64,000 nucleotides of DNA, taken from Vreelandella populi (GTDB lineage Bacteria; Pseudomonadota; Gammaproteobacteria; Pseudomonadales; Halomonadaceae). Numbering within the stretch: position 1 is the first letter of the stretch; the number at the start of each line of letters is the position of its first letter. Both the position numbers and the translations under genes were made by a program. A model generated the notes under the pieces. The model made no database searches, was not told where the DNA came from, and was given only the letters and a program-made list of their open reading frames with translations. The stretch is from positions 124,001 through 188,000 of the forward strand of contig NZ_RZHE01000004.1 in assembly GCF_003989825.1 (NCBI RefSeq). Reading direction: 5' to 3'. Shown here one piece after another: positions 36,172 through 45,332 of the stretch.

Positions 36172-37548
36172 CTATAACGCGGCGCTTTCCTGGTTTGATG
36201 AAGAATCAGCTTGTTTAACACGAAAGCAGAGATGGAAATTGCTCAAAAGCGCAGGCATTGGTTCATCTGCTGTCAGCCGGTCCGATGGGTCTAAACGGAA
36301 CTGATGATTTCTCATCATGGCTGCCAGCACGGCACTGGTCACCAATAGAACGATATGCCTTCCGGGGCAAATACCGGGCCCTCCGCTAAAGGGTAATAGT
36401 GGCCAGTGTTTAAGCTGCTCAGGGTCTAGCCATATTTCTGGCGCAAAGCGGTTAGCCATATCCAGCTGGCGATCGTCCCGATGGAAATAAGGCGCATGAA
36501 TAAGCAACGTGGTGTTCGTTGGCATTTCGCCCTGCGACCAACATGTCCGCTCGGTTGTTTCGCGCAGAATAAGAGGCGTTGTTGGCCAGAGCCGTAAGGC
36601 TTCCAGCACACAGGCTTTTAAGAAGGGGTTATCGGATTGGGGATGAGGCTTTTGATCAGCCTCTGCCTGGGCCAGTTCCGCCTGCTTCGGGTGGGCACAG
36701 AGTAACGCCAGCGCTCGAAACGTTGCCATGCCGGCAGGCTCAAAAGCAAACAGCCACTGGGGCATCTGGTCCAACGGCTTCGCCTGGCTTTGAGTCGCGT
36801 AGTCTGATAGTTTCGCCGCCAAGCTATTGGGCTCAGCCTGATCGACATAGTGCGCTAAACGGTCGTGGAATTTTCTCCGTAAACGCTTGCGCTTAGGGCG
36901 CATAAAGCCCCAGTTAGCCGCCTTGCGCAGTTGAACAAGCTCTTGAGTGAGTGGGTCATCATCCCGGGCAGCATCTCCCAGTACTACGCGGCGGACTATA
37001 CGATTCCAGGCATTAATAAATAGTGACCAGTCCAGCTTATTATTATGCTGATGAACGGTCTCTAGCAGTGCTTGTACTTCCTGCTCAGCTACCTGGGAAA
37101 AATGCGCAGAAAAACTGTGCATGGGGCAGCCACTTTGTAAGACCTCCTCGTTTAAACGCCGCCTTTCTTCGCGGGCTTTACCATGAGAGATCAACGCCAT
37201 ATCCGGTTCAAAATGAGACAGTGCGCTCTTTTTTGCTGACTCCGCCGTCGCGAAGGGTTCAGGCGTCTCCTCCATCACACGATTAGCGTCTTCTGGGTCC
37301 AACACCAACGCCATGGGCTTGAAAGGCGTTTTAAAAAGTAACGGGCCTTTGCCATATTTATTGTTAAACGCTTGCACTTGTTTAACGGAGCGCTTGTCCA
37401 ACGCCCAATGCTCAGCCATGTGCATGACGCCTGGGCGGCGGATGATTACCCCTTTAGCAATATTGGGGGCCATTACCTTCAATAAGAACGATAGCGTTTC
37501 GCTAAACGATGCGGTAGGTAGTGAATCGGTGACGGTTTCCTTTACCAT
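36172..37548 (-). CDS. cytochrome P450
   Basis: A soluble 458-residue P450. The heme-binding loop FSGGPGICPGRH places the thiolate Cys in position, the K-helix ExxR is EALR (EALRLWPTTPLILRE), and RFAPEIWL matches the PERF region. The I helix is odd: where most P450s have A-G-x-D/E-T-T, this reads EPAGMATFRAL, so the acid before the Thr is Ala. Start is ATG 37548, eight bases after AAGGAG; the longer frame to 37641 has no such site. No ferredoxin or ferredoxin reductase lies nearby. The substrate is unknown. Confidence 0.92.
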   Translation of the reverse strand: MVKETVTDSLPTASFSETLSFLLKVMAPNIAKGVIIRRPGVMHMAEHWALDKRSVKQVQAFNNKYGKGPLLFKTPFKPMALVLDPEDANRVMEETPEPFATAESAKKSALSHFEPDMALISHGKAREERRRLNEEVLQSGCPMHSFSAHFSQVAEQEVQALLETVHQHNNKLDWSLFINAWNRIVRRVVLGDAARDDDPLTQELVQLRKAANWGFMRPKRKRLRRKFHDRLAHYVDQAEPNSLAAKLSDYATQSQAKPLDQMPQWLFAFEPAGMATFRALALLCAHPKQAELAQAEADQKPHPQSDNPFLKACVLEALRLWPTTPLILRETTERTCWSQGEMPTNTTLLIHAPYFHRDDRQLDMANRFAPEIWLDPEQLKHWPLLPFSGGPGICPGRHIVLLVTSAVLAAMMRNHQFRLDPSDRLTADEPMPALLSNFHLCFRVKQADSSSNQESAAL

Positions 37549-37978
37549 TGGCGCTCTCCTTGCAACAACTTCTTTGAGAGTTAATTCTAGATGGCACTTA
37601 ATACTGTACAAGCTTAAAACTTTTAAACTATAAAATTCCAATAATTATTAAGATACGCTGACTAACTAGTAAGAGTGAGGGGAACTAGTAAAATTATTTT
37701 TTTAAGTAACCACTCGATTATAAGAGGTTAGTTGATCTATCGACTTGAGCTAGAATAAAGGTGTTCCAGAGTCCTAGTCTGCTTTGCCAAGCTGAATAAA
37801 ATTCCAAGGGCACCTACTATCAAAAAAAACCATGAAATTTAAATAACCGCTTCAGCTGCTATTCATACTACCTAGCAGCATACTTTACACACGCTAGCCC
37901 TACGCGCTTTCTAACAGACAACTCCCTTGTTTTCGGTTACGGTAGCGCTTTCCTTTATCTGAAACCAAACGGCTATAA
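37549..37978. other. AT-rich divergent intergenic region with a repeated AACTAGTAA
   Basis: About 430 bases between the divergent P450 and glutaminase genes, clearly more AT-rich than its surroundings. AACTAGTAA occurs at 37664-37672 and 37683-37691, a 19-bp period, each copy containing the palindrome ACTAGT. These could be operator half-sites for either gene. I see no coding frame, RNA gene or terminator. Confidence 0.4.
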
Positions 37979-38899
37979 ATGCAAGATTTACTCAATGAGA
38001 TCGCCGATGCGATGGCCGCCGAAACCGAGCGTGGCAAGGTTGCAGACTATATCCCCGAGCTTGCTCACGTGGATCCTCAACAATTTGCCATTTCTCTTGC
38101 CACCGTTAAGGGTGAGCGCTACTCAGCCGGCTGTGCCTCTACCCCTTTCTCAATTCAGAGTATTTCGAAGGTGTTCACGCTGACGATTGCACTGGGGAAA
38201 ATGGGTGATGCGCTTTGGTCCAATGTAGGCCGTGAGCCATCAGGTGACCCGTTTAACTCTATCGTGCAGCTTGAGCATGAAAGCGGCAAACCCCGTAACC
38301 CGTTTATCAATGCCGGCGCCATTGCTGTGGTCGACGCCATCATGATGGGCCATGAGCCCAAAGAGACGCTTGCCGAACTACTTAGCTTCGTACGCTATAT
38401 CGCTGATGATGAAAGCATTTGCTTTGACCATGTAGTCGCCGCTTCTGAAATGGCACACCGTGACCGCAATGCATCCCTTGCTCACTTCATGAAAGCTTTT
38501 GGTCGCCTGCGCCATGACGTTGATAAAATCCTAGGCACCTATTTCCACCAATGCGCCATCGCCATGAGCTGCGATCAGCTCGCCCATGCAGGGCTGTTTC
38601 TGGCCTCTGATGGCGTCAACCAGCCCAGCAATATTCGTGTGGTTTCTCCGCAACGGGCCCGGCGTATTAATTCGCTAATGATGATGTGCGGTCATTACGA
38701 CGCATCTGGCGAATTCGCCTTCCGCGTCGGGCTGCCGGGTAAAAGCGGTGTAGGTGGCGGCATTCTAGCGATAGCCCCGGGTCAAGGCTCAATTGCCGTC
38801 TGGTCCCCGGGCCTGGATGACTACGGCAATAGCCTGCTGGGTACAAAAGCGCTTGAAATGTTTGTTCAGCGTACCGGTTGGTCGGTGTTTGGGCATTGA
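37979..38899 (+). CDS. glsA: glutaminase (Gls family)
   Basis: A 306-residue serine-dependent beta-lactamase-fold glutaminase that hydrolyses glutamine to glutamate and ammonia. The catalytic SxxK is in FSIQSISK (Ser near 61), with [14 protein letters not shown] and the C-terminal [11 protein letters not shown] as family signatures. Length matches the single-domain GlsB/YneH type. The ribosome binding site is weak. It stands alone upstream of the LacI-controlled ABC operon; no functional link is evident beyond nitrogen use. Confidence 0.95.
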   Translation: MQDLLNEIADAMAAETERGKVADYIPELAHVDPQQFAISLATVKGERYSAGCASTPFSIQSISKVFTLTIALGKMGDALWSNVGREPSGDPFNSIVQLEHESGKPRNPFINAGAIAVVDAIMMGHEPKETLAELLSFVRYIADDESICFDHVVAASEMAHRDRNASLAHFMKAFGRLRHDVDKILGTYFHQCAIAMSCDQLAHAGLFLASDGVNQPSNIRVVSPQRARRINSLMMMCGHYDASGEFAFRVGLPGKSGVGGGILAIAPGQGSIAVWSPGLDDYGNSLLGTKALEMFVQRTGWSVFGH

Positions 38900-39083
38900 T
38901 CCGATAGTTTTTCCTCTCTCAAGTCATTTTTTACAATCTGGTTAGCGGTTAAAAATAAAAGTATTCCTATCAACCTAACCAGATAATATTTCGCGGGTGG
39001 TAAAACCGCCGTCAATTCCCTGCCAAATTTATATCCCTTCGACATCAATTCGTCACAATCCCTCGCTAGGCTGGCACCTAATC

Positions 39084-39101
39084 AATGAGATCGATCTCAT
39101 T
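39084..39101. promoter_or_regulatory. probable LacI-family operator (perfect 18-bp palindrome)
   Basis: AATGAGATCGATCTCATT is a perfect palindrome with the central CG typical of LacI/PurR-family operators. It lies 21 bases before the start codon of a LacI-family gene, so the regulator probably represses its own operon, which includes the ABC importer and phosphodiesterase. No second copy was noticed in the adjacent intergenic DNA. Confidence 0.65.
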
Positions 39102-39122
39102 TCACCGGTAACAGGTACTAGC

Positions 39123-40160
39123 ATGGCAGACTTACTCAGCGTGGCAAAACTCGCCGGCGTTTCTCGGGCAACGGCCGCACGCGCTTTCTCAACACCTGAT
39201 TTAGTACGCGATACAACGCGGGAAAAGATCTTCCATGCGGCTCAACAGCTTGCATTTAGGCCTAACAAAGTAGCTCAGCAGTTGCGCTTACAAACAACGC
39301 AAATGATTGGCGTCATGGTGCCTAGCCTTGATAACCCGGTTTTTGCTGAACAGCTTCAAGCCATGGAGGTGGCAGCCCGGGCCTGCGGCTATTCGCTTAT
39401 CGTCACGACGAGCGAATACGATGCCAGTCGTGAGAACGAGATTGTCGAAGAGATGCTACGCCAGCGGGTTGATGGTCTAGTGCTAACAGTGGCTGAAGCT
39501 GATAAAAGCGCTGTGCTTACTCAGCTACATCAAGAAACCACGCCTTGTCTGCTTGTTTATAATCCTCCTGGCAACAGCGGCTTTCCCTCTGTCGGCGTGG
39601 ATAACCACGCCGCTAGCGAAGCCGCCACCCGCTATCTCATTACACTGGGCCATCAGCAAATTGGGATGGTCGCCGGGCCATTATTGCAATCTGACCGTGC
39701 ACGACAGCGCTATGAAGGTTATTGCCTCGCCATGCAGGCGGCTGGGCTTGCGCCCAGTCCACTCATTGAAATGCCACGCCACACCCAGGCAGACCTGAAA
39801 AGCCTAGCGCCGCATTTGCACGGCGACAACGCGCTCAGTGCGTTGATCTGTACTAATGATCTGCTCGCTATCAGCTTGATAGGCGAACTTCAACGAGCCG
39901 GGCTTTCGGTGCCTAACGATCTATCTGTTATGGGGTTTGACGGCATTGCCCTGGGAAAATATGTCTACCCATCACTTTGCACCGTTGAGCAGCCCCGTGC
40001 GGATATTGGTCGTGCAGCCATTCACACGATGCTGAACATGATTCAGGGTGAAAGACCCGTTCTTACACCCCTGCCCTATGTATTACGAAAGGGCGAAAGT
40101 GTCGGAGCTCCGACAACCAGAAAGACCCCACCAGGTATTTCATCGAGGAGTGTCGCATGA
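39123..40160 (+). CDS. LacI-family transcriptional regulator
   Basis: A 345-residue LacI/GalR regulator. The N-terminal helix-turn-helix is LLSVAKLAGVSRATAARAFSTPDLV, the hinge helix follows at about 48-60, and the periplasmic-binding-like core starts at MIGVMVPSLDNPVFAEQLQ. I start at ATG 39123, where the helix-turn-helix begins, because the upstream frame to 38997 reads through the operator palindrome. It is the first gene of the operon: the binding-protein ATG overlaps its stop (ATGA). The ligand is not predictable. Confidence 0.93.
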   Translation: MADLLSVAKLAGVSRATAARAFSTPDLVRDTTREKIFHAAQQLAFRPNKVAQQLRLQTTQMIGVMVPSLDNPVFAEQLQAMEVAARACGYSLIVTTSEYDASRENEIVEEMLRQRVDGLVLTVAEADKSAVLTQLHQETTPCLLVYNPPGNSGFPSVGVDNHAASEAATRYLITLGHQQIGMVAGPLLQSDRARQRYEGYCLAMQAAGLAPSPLIEMPRHTQADLKSLAPHLHGDNALSALICTNDLLAISLIGELQRAGLSVPNDLSVMGFDGIALGKYVYPSLCTVEQPRADIGRAAIHTMLNMIQGERPVLTPLPYVLRKGESVGAPTTRKTPPGISSRSVA

Positions 40161-41173
40161 ACGTTAAGCATCTATATAAAGCGCTATTGGCCACTACGCT
40201 TATTAGCGCTTCAAGCGGCGTGATGGCTCAAAACAGTGATAACGCTATATGCTACAACTGCCCACCCGAGTGGGCAGACTGGGGCACACAGCTACGCCTG
40301 ATTGAGCAGGAAACAGGCATCCGGGTGCCACAGGATAATAAAAACTCCGGGCAGTCATTGGCACAGCTAGTGGCAGAAGCCAATAGCCCCGTTGCGGATG
40401 TGGTCTACTACGGGGTGACGTTTGGTATTCAGGCGATGGAAGCCGATGTAGTTGCGCCTTACCAGCCGGCACACTGGGATGAGATTCCTGAAGGACTGAA
40501 AGACCCTAACGGTAACTGGTTTGCCATCCACTCAGGCACCCTTGGTTTTATGGTTAACGTTGATGCTTTAGATGGCGCCCCCGTGCCTACCTCCTGGGCA
40601 GACCTGCTCAAACCTGAGTACCGGGGTATGGTGGGTTATCTTGATCCCGCCAGCGCTTTTGTTGGTTACGTGGGTGCAACCGCGGTCAATCTGGCGATGG
40701 GCGGCGATCTTAACGACTTCACCCCCGCCATTGATTACTTCAACCAGCTCGCCGATAACGCTCCCATTGTTCCGAAACAAACCAGCTACGCTCGCGTGCT
40801 TTCCGGTGAAATTCCGATTCTGCTGGACTACGACTTCAACGCTTACCGCGCCCGCTATAGCGATGGCGCCAACGTTGACTTTGTGATTCCTGAAGAAGGC
40901 AGCGTCGTTGTGCCTTACGTCATGAGCCTGGTTAAAGATAGCCCTAACCCGGAAAACGGCCGTCAGGTGCTTGATTTCGTACTTTCTGATCAAGGGCAGG
41001 CGGTGTGGGCAGATGCTTATCTACGCCCGGTACGCGAAGAGGCTATCTCAGAAGAAGCCCGCAGCGTATTTCTACCTGATAGTGATTACGCCCGCGCCGT
41101 TACGGTGGATTATGACGCCATGGCGAATGCCCAGCGCAACTTCTCCGATCGGTATCTTTCGGAGGTTCGTTAA
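40157..41173 (+). CDS. ABC transporter substrate-binding protein (iron/polyamine/phosphonate superfamily)
   Basis: A 338-residue periplasmic binding protein with a signal peptide (about 1-24, ending GVMA) and a family-1/8-type fold: ADVVYYGVTFGIQAMEADVVAPY, then LLKPEYRGMVGYLDPASAF and PILLDYDFNAYRARY. The mature start carries a CYNCP motif, two cysteines that could form a disulfide. No clear iron- or polyamine-binding residues stand out. Given the phosphodiesterase at the operon end, a phosphodiester such as a glycerophospho-alcohol is a reasonable ligand guess. Confidence 0.88.
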   Translation: MNVKHLYKALLATTLISASSGVMAQNSDNAICYNCPPEWADWGTQLRLIEQETGIRVPQDNKNSGQSLAQLVAEANSPVADVVYYGVTFGIQAMEADVVAPYQPAHWDEIPEGLKDPNGNWFAIHSGTLGFMVNVDALDGAPVPTSWADLLKPEYRGMVGYLDPASAFVGYVGATAVNLAMGGDLNDFTPAIDYFNQLADNAPIVPKQTSYARVLSGEIPILLDYDFNAYRARYSDGANVDFVIPEEGSVVVPYVMSLVKDSPNPENGRQVLDFVLSDQGQAVWADAYLRPVREEAISEEARSVFLPDSDYARAVTVDYDAMANAQRNFSDRYLSEVR

Positions 41174-41175
41174 TC

Positions 41176-42066
41176 ATGACAGCAATATCCAAGCAGCCCT
41201 TAGGGGCTGCTTATTCAGCAACTCAAGCGATAAGTCAAACCCCGAAACGTAAAAACCTCATTGCGGTATTCGCCTTAGCGCCAGCACTAGCCGTATTTTT
41301 TGCTTTTTGGCTGCTGCCGTTTTCTCGCTTGATTCTCATGGGCGCTGAAGCCGACCGTAGCAGTGGTATCAGTGCTTATCTCACCATTCTTACCCACCGC
41401 CAATACTTAATTAGCCTTGTCACCACCGTCACCATCTCCATTACCGTCTCACTAGCCGCTGTGGGTATCGCAGGTATTGCCGGTTTCTTTTTGGCGCGTC
41501 ACCGTTTTATAGGTAAGTCAACGCTGGTCGCGATTCTCACCTTTCCACTTGCCTTTCCAGGCGTGGTAGTGGGCTTTTTAGTGATTATGTTGGGCGGTCG
41601 TCAGGGTGCTCTGGCTCAATTGAGCCTGTGGTTATTCGATGAGCGCTGGATGTTCGCCTATTCTCTTGCCGGGCTCTTTATCGGCTATCTCTATTTTTCC
41701 ATTCCACGCGTCATCACCACGGTAATGGCGGCTTGTGAAAATTTAGACCGAAGTCTTGAAGAGGCTGCCCGTTCATTGGGCGCAAACTCGTGGCAAGTCA
41801 CTAAAGATGTCATCGTGCCGGGTATTGCGCCCGCCCTACTTTCGACCGGCGCTATCTGCTTTGCGACCAGCATGGGAGCATTTGGTACCGCTTTTACGCT
41901 CGGCACGCGGCTGAGCATTTTACCCCTCAACATCTACGGCGAATTTACCAACTACGCCAACTTCGCCATGGCAGCCGCCCTGTCGGTGGTACTTGGGCTG
42001 ATCACCTGGGTCGCATTAAGCCTGGCCCGCAAGCTGGCGGGCGGCAATGTAGGAGCCCCCGTATGA
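41176..42066 (+). CDS. ABC transporter permease (first of two)
   Basis: A 296-residue inner-membrane permease with six predicted helices and the EAA loop EEAARSLGANSWQVTKDVIVPGIAPAL. It is of the PotB/AfuB type. It starts two bases after the binding-protein stop. Codons 6-12 form a perfect hairpin (41191-41212). A four-base overlap couples it to the second permease. Confidence 0.92.
   Translation: MTAISKQPLGAAYSATQAISQTPKRKNLIAVFALAPALAVFFAFWLLPFSRLILMGAEADRSSGISAYLTILTHRQYLISLVTTVTISITVSLAAVGIAGIAGFFLARHRFIGKSTLVAILTFPLAFPGVVVGFLVIMLGGRQGALAQLSLWLFDERWMFAYSLAGLFIGYLYFSIPRVITTVMAACENLDRSLEEAARSLGANSWQVTKDVIVPGIAPALLSTGAICFATSMGAFGTAFTLGTRLSILPLNIYGEFTNYANFAMAAALSVVLGLITWVALSLARKLAGGNVGAPV
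41191..41212 (+). promoter_or_regulatory. hairpin inside the first codons of the permease gene
   Basis: AAGCAGCCC-TTAG-GGGCTGCTT is a perfect nine-pair stem with a four-base loop, just 18 bases after the binding-protein stop and within the permease reading frame. It sits where ABC operons often carry a hairpin limiting expression of the membrane components, but here it is coding. It may slow translation of the permease or protect the upstream message. Confidence 0.5.
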
Positions 42067-42851
42067 ATCCACGTATTCGATTTGCCCTGCAACTTAGCTT
42101 CACTCTGCTGGTTTGTCTTTTCATGATTATTCCCATAGCCATGTCGGTAATGGCCGGGCTTACCGAGAACTACTTTGTCGGCCTTAAAAGTGGTTTGACG
42201 CTGCGCTGGGTAATCGAGGTATGGCAGCTTTACTCCGATACTATCTGGCTCTCTATCAAGCTAGCCCTAGCCTGCCTGGTGATTACAATACTGATTGGTG
42301 TGCCTGCAGCTTATGGCTTGCTACGCAGCCGCCGTCGCTGGGCCAATGCGATTGAGGAATTGCTCCTGTTGCCGGTGGCCGTGCCAGGCCTTGCCACCGC
42401 CCTCGCTTTACTACTTGCCTACGGTAGCTATCGGGAGTTTCGCGGGAGCTGGCTATTCATTCTGGTGGGTCATGTACTTTTCACCCTGCCATTTATGGTG
42501 CGCGCCGTGCTTTCCGTCATGCAAACCGCGCGCCTCCCGCTGCTTGAAGAAGCGGCAGCAAGCTTAGGGGCCAATTTTCGGCAGCGCTTTTTTACGGTGG
42601 TGGTTCCCAACTGCCTTAGCGGCATTTTGGCGGGCGCGCTGATGGTCGTCACCCTATCGATTGGTGAGTTCAACATTACCTGGATGCTGCATACCCCGCT
42701 GACCAAAACCCTTCCGGTAGGACTAGCCGATAGCTATGCCTCCATGCGCCTTGAAGTGGGTTCGGCCTACACCCTGATCTTTCTAGTAATGATTGTGCCG
42801 CTGCTGGTGGCAATTCAATGGGCTGGGCGGCTTTCCAGCCCACGCCGCTAA
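42063..42851 (+). CDS. ABC transporter permease (second of two)
   Basis: A 262-residue permease of the PotC/AfuB-C type with six predicted helices and an EAA loop in LLEEAAASLGANFRQRFFTVVVPNCLSGIL. It overlaps the first permease by four bases. A 54-bp gap separates it from the ATPase gene. Confidence 0.92.
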   Translation: MNPRIRFALQLSFTLLVCLFMIIPIAMSVMAGLTENYFVGLKSGLTLRWVIEVWQLYSDTIWLSIKLALACLVITILIGVPAAYGLLRSRRRWANAIEELLLLPVAVPGLATALALLLAYGSYREFRGSWLFILVGHVLFTLPFMVRAVLSVMQTARLPLLEEAAASLGANFRQRFFTVVVPNCLSGILAGALMVVTLSIGEFNITWMLHTPLTKTLPVGLADSYASMRLEVGSAYTLIFLVMIVPLLVAIQWAGRLSSPRR

Positions 42852-42905
42852 CCACCCAGAACGTCTCACTCGACCCCGACGCCAAGAGATAATCCCGAGA
42901 CCGAT

Positions 42906-43997
42906 ATGAGCTCATCTGTCAGCATCACCCTTACCCAATGCAGCCGCACTTTTTCAGGTGGTCACACGGCCCTGCAACCGCTAGATCTCCACGTTAACGC
43001 AGGGGAAACCTTGGTATTACTTGGGCCGTCTGGATGTGGCAAAACCACTACCCTGCGCATCATCAGCGGCCTTGAAAGCCCGGATCGAGGCGGGCGCGTC
43101 CAATTTGGCGAACAGGATGTGACTGCCCTACCTATTGAAAAGCGCGATGTCGGAATGGTGTTTCAGAACTACGCCCTGTTTCCCAATATGAGTGTTGCCG
43201 ACAACATCGCCTACGGTTTGAAAATACAGCGCTTGCCCCGTTCTGAGACTGAACAGAGGCTTGCCGAGGTCATGCGCATGGTGGATCTGGAAGGCTTTGG
43301 CGAGCGGCGTATTGATGCCCTGTCAGGTGGGCAAAAACAGCGCGTTGCCCTGGCACGCGCCATCGCCGTTCGCCCCAAAGTGCTGCTGTTTGATGAACCG
43401 CTTGCAGCCCTGGATGCCAAGTTGCGCGACCGGCTACGCCTGGAAATCGGTCAGTTACTGCGCGAGCTGGGCACAACCGCAGTTTATGTAACTCATGATC
43501 AAGACGAGGCAATGGCCTTAGGTGACCGTATTGCGGTGATGCAGGCCGGGCGCATTGCGCAATTAGGCACACCCCAAGAGATATACCACCAGCCCGCCAA
43601 CGCGTTTGTGGCCGATTTTATCGGCGCGGTGAATCGCTTAGAAGTCATCGGTAAGGGTGCTAATGGTCAACTTACGGTACAAGGCGGTGAGTTGACCGCA
43701 CCTCATCTACAAGAGGCACAAAGTGTTTACTGTCGCCCGGAAGATATCGAAGTCGTCGCATTACCTAACGCCCAGGTGAAAGGCCGCATTCTACAAAGTA
43801 TTTTTCTAGGTCAGTCGCAGCAGTTAATGGTCGATACAGGTGGCGCTACGCCGCTACAGGTTAAAGCTTCATCGCGCCAGCACTGGCCCATCGGCACTGC
43901 TATTGGCTTGGCGCTGCCGCCTCAAGCGCTTTTTCATCCAGAGTCAAGCCATTCAGAACTAGCCGCCGCAAGCGCCAAGGAGCAGGCCAATGGGTAA
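42906..43997 (+). CDS. ABC transporter ATP-binding protein (PotA/AfuC type)
   Basis: A 363-residue ATPase with Walker [11 protein letters not shown]-loop [13 protein letters not shown], signature [15 protein letters not shown], Walker [13 protein letters not shown] and the switch His in [11 protein letters not shown]-terminal TOBE domain (about 280-345) covers the regulatory region typical of polyamine, iron and phosphonate importers. It overlaps the phosphodiesterase gene by eight bases. Confidence 0.93.
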   Translation: MSSSVSITLTQCSRTFSGGHTALQPLDLHVNAGETLVLLGPSGCGKTTTLRIISGLESPDRGGRVQFGEQDVTALPIEKRDVGMVFQNYALFPNMSVADNIAYGLKIQRLPRSETEQRLAEVMRMVDLEGFGERRIDALSGGQKQRVALARAIAVRPKVLLFDEPLAALDAKLRDRLRLEIGQLLRELGTTAVYVTHDQDEAMALGDRIAVMQAGRIAQLGTPQEIYHQPANAFVADFIGAVNRLEVIGKGANGQLTVQGGELTAPHLQEAQSVYCRPEDIEVVALPNAQVKGRILQSIFLGQSQQLMVDTGGATPLQVKASSRQHWPIGTAIGLALPPQALFHPESSHSELAAASAKEQANG

Positions 43998-44820
43998 ATC
44001 CTGCCTGATCGCTCAAATCAGTGATCCGCATATCAAGGCTGGTGGGCGCCTTTCCTATCGTAAAGTGGATACTGCCAGCGCTCTGAGCCAAGCCATCCAA
44101 ACGCTGAATCAGCTGACGCCACGCCCCGACCTAGTATTAATTAGCGGTGATCTGGTCGATTTTGGCCACCCGGATGAGTACGCAACGTTCAAACAGATCC
44201 TGGCGGATCTAACGCTGCCGGTTTACCTGATTCCCGGTAATCATGATGACCGCCATCATTTACGTGCGGCTTTTCCCGAGCATGACTATCTCTTTCAAGA
44301 CTCTCACTATTTACAGTGGGTAATTGATGACTACCCAGTACGCCTAGTGGGGCTCGACTCCTCCGTGCCGGGAAAACCTTACGGTGAGCTAAGTGAGGCA
44401 AGCCTGCGCTGGCTGGATGCAACCCTGGCAGAGCAGCCACAAACACCGACTCTGGTCATGCTACATCATCATCCGTTTATCAGCGGTATTGATCATATGG
44501 ATCGCCAGCCTCTTAAGCAGACCCGTGAGCTGGCTGATGTAACTAGCAAGCATGCTCAGATAGAGCGTGTACTGTGTGGGCATGTGCACCGCACTATTCA
44601 GGCTCGTTTTGGAAACACACTAGCCATCAGTTGCCCTGGGGTTTCTCACTACGTCAGCCTGGATCTAACGCCCGACGGTCCTTCCCGTTTCCAATTAGAG
44701 CCGCCGGGGTATTTGTTACACCAATGGTCAGCAGAAGCGGGCATGGTGACGCACCAAGGGTTTATCAAACAATACCCCGGCCCTTATCCGTTTTACGACG
44801 CTAATGGCCTAATTGACTAA
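43990..44820 (+). CDS. GpdQ-like metallophosphodiesterase
   Basis: A 276-residue binuclear metallophosphoesterase. All metal-ligand motifs are visible: [10 protein letters not shown] (Asp-x-His), [27 protein letters not shown] and CGHVHRT. Overall layout and the tail ([13 protein letters not shown]) resemble glycerophosphodiesterase GpdQ and the CpdA cyclic-nucleotide phosphodiesterases. There is no signal peptide, so it acts in the cytoplasm. As the last gene of an ABC-importer operon, it probably hydrolyses the imported phosphodiester; cAMP hydrolysis is the main alternative. Confidence 0.88.
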   Translation: MGKSCLIAQISDPHIKAGGRLSYRKVDTASALSQAIQTLNQLTPRPDLVLISGDLVDFGHPDEYATFKQILADLTLPVYLIPGNHDDRHHLRAAFPEHDYLFQDSHYLQWVIDDYPVRLVGLDSSVPGKPYGELSEASLRWLDATLAEQPQTPTLVMLHHHPFISGIDHMDRQPLKQTRELADVTSKHAQIERVLCGHVHRTIQARFGNTLAISCPGVSHYVSLDLTPDGPSRFQLEPPGYLLHQWSAEAGMVTHQGFIKQYPGPYPFYDANGLID

Positions 44821-45312
44821 CGCAGCCTCATACACGGCCAAATCCTTGGCGGAAAAGCAGCAGAACGTAACCGTATCAACAGTAGAGCCCTGTTTCAGCG
44901 CCTCACTTACCGCTGAGACGGCAATCCGTGCAGCCTCTTCGATAGGATAACGGTATACGCCCGTGCTTATGCTTGGAAACGCCACCGAGCGCGCGCCAAC
45001 CGATTCAGCTAGTGCCAAGGAGCGCTGATAGCACGATGCCAGTAACTCAGCTTCACCGCGTGCTCCGCCATGCCATACCGGGCCAACGGTATGAATGACG
45101 TAGCGTGCCGGTAGTTTAAAGCCCTCGGTTAGCTTGGCATCCCCTGTGGGGCACCCACCTAGCGCCCGGCACGCTTTAAGCAGTTCAGGCCCTGCCGCAC
45201 GGTGGATGGCGCCATCTACCCCTCCACCGCCCAATAGCGACGTATTGGCAGCGTTGACAATGGCATCAACATCCAGGGTAGTAATATCAGCTTGAATCGC
45301 GGTGATGTTCAT
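44809..45312 (-). CDS. macrodomain O-acetyl-ADP-ribose deacetylase (YmdB-like)
   Basis: A 167-residue stand-alone macrodomain. The ADP-ribose-binding motifs are [27 protein letters not shown] (Asn and catalytic Asp), [11 protein letters not shown] and [12 protein letters not shown]. This is the MacroD/YmdB pattern, enzymes that remove O-acetyl or ADP-ribosyl groups. I use ATG 45312, seven bases after a full AAGGAGG, not TTG 45318. It shares a 12-bp convergent overlap with the phosphodiesterase gene. No toxin gene lies beside it. Confidence 0.92.
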   Translation of the reverse strand: MNITAIQADITTLDVDAIVNAANTSLLGGGGVDGAIHRAAGPELLKACRALGGCPTGDAKLTEGFKLPARYVIHTVGPVWHGGARGEAELLASCYQRSLALAESVGARSVAFPSISTGVYRYPIEEAARIAVSAVSEALKQGSTVDTVTFCCFSAKDLAVYEAALVN

Positions 45313-45332
45313 ATACAAACCTCCTTGAGTAG

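Noticed and set aside
42906-43997. Iron(III) importer assignment for the LacI-controlled ABC system
   Set aside because: The ATPase and permeases fit that superfamily, but no Fur box or iron ligands were seen, and the linked regulator and phosphodiesterase point elsewhere.
44809-45312. Macrodomain as antitoxin of a DarTG-type system
   Set aside because: No DarT-like toxin is adjacent, and the protein is a stand-alone YmdB-type macrodomain without the DarG extension.
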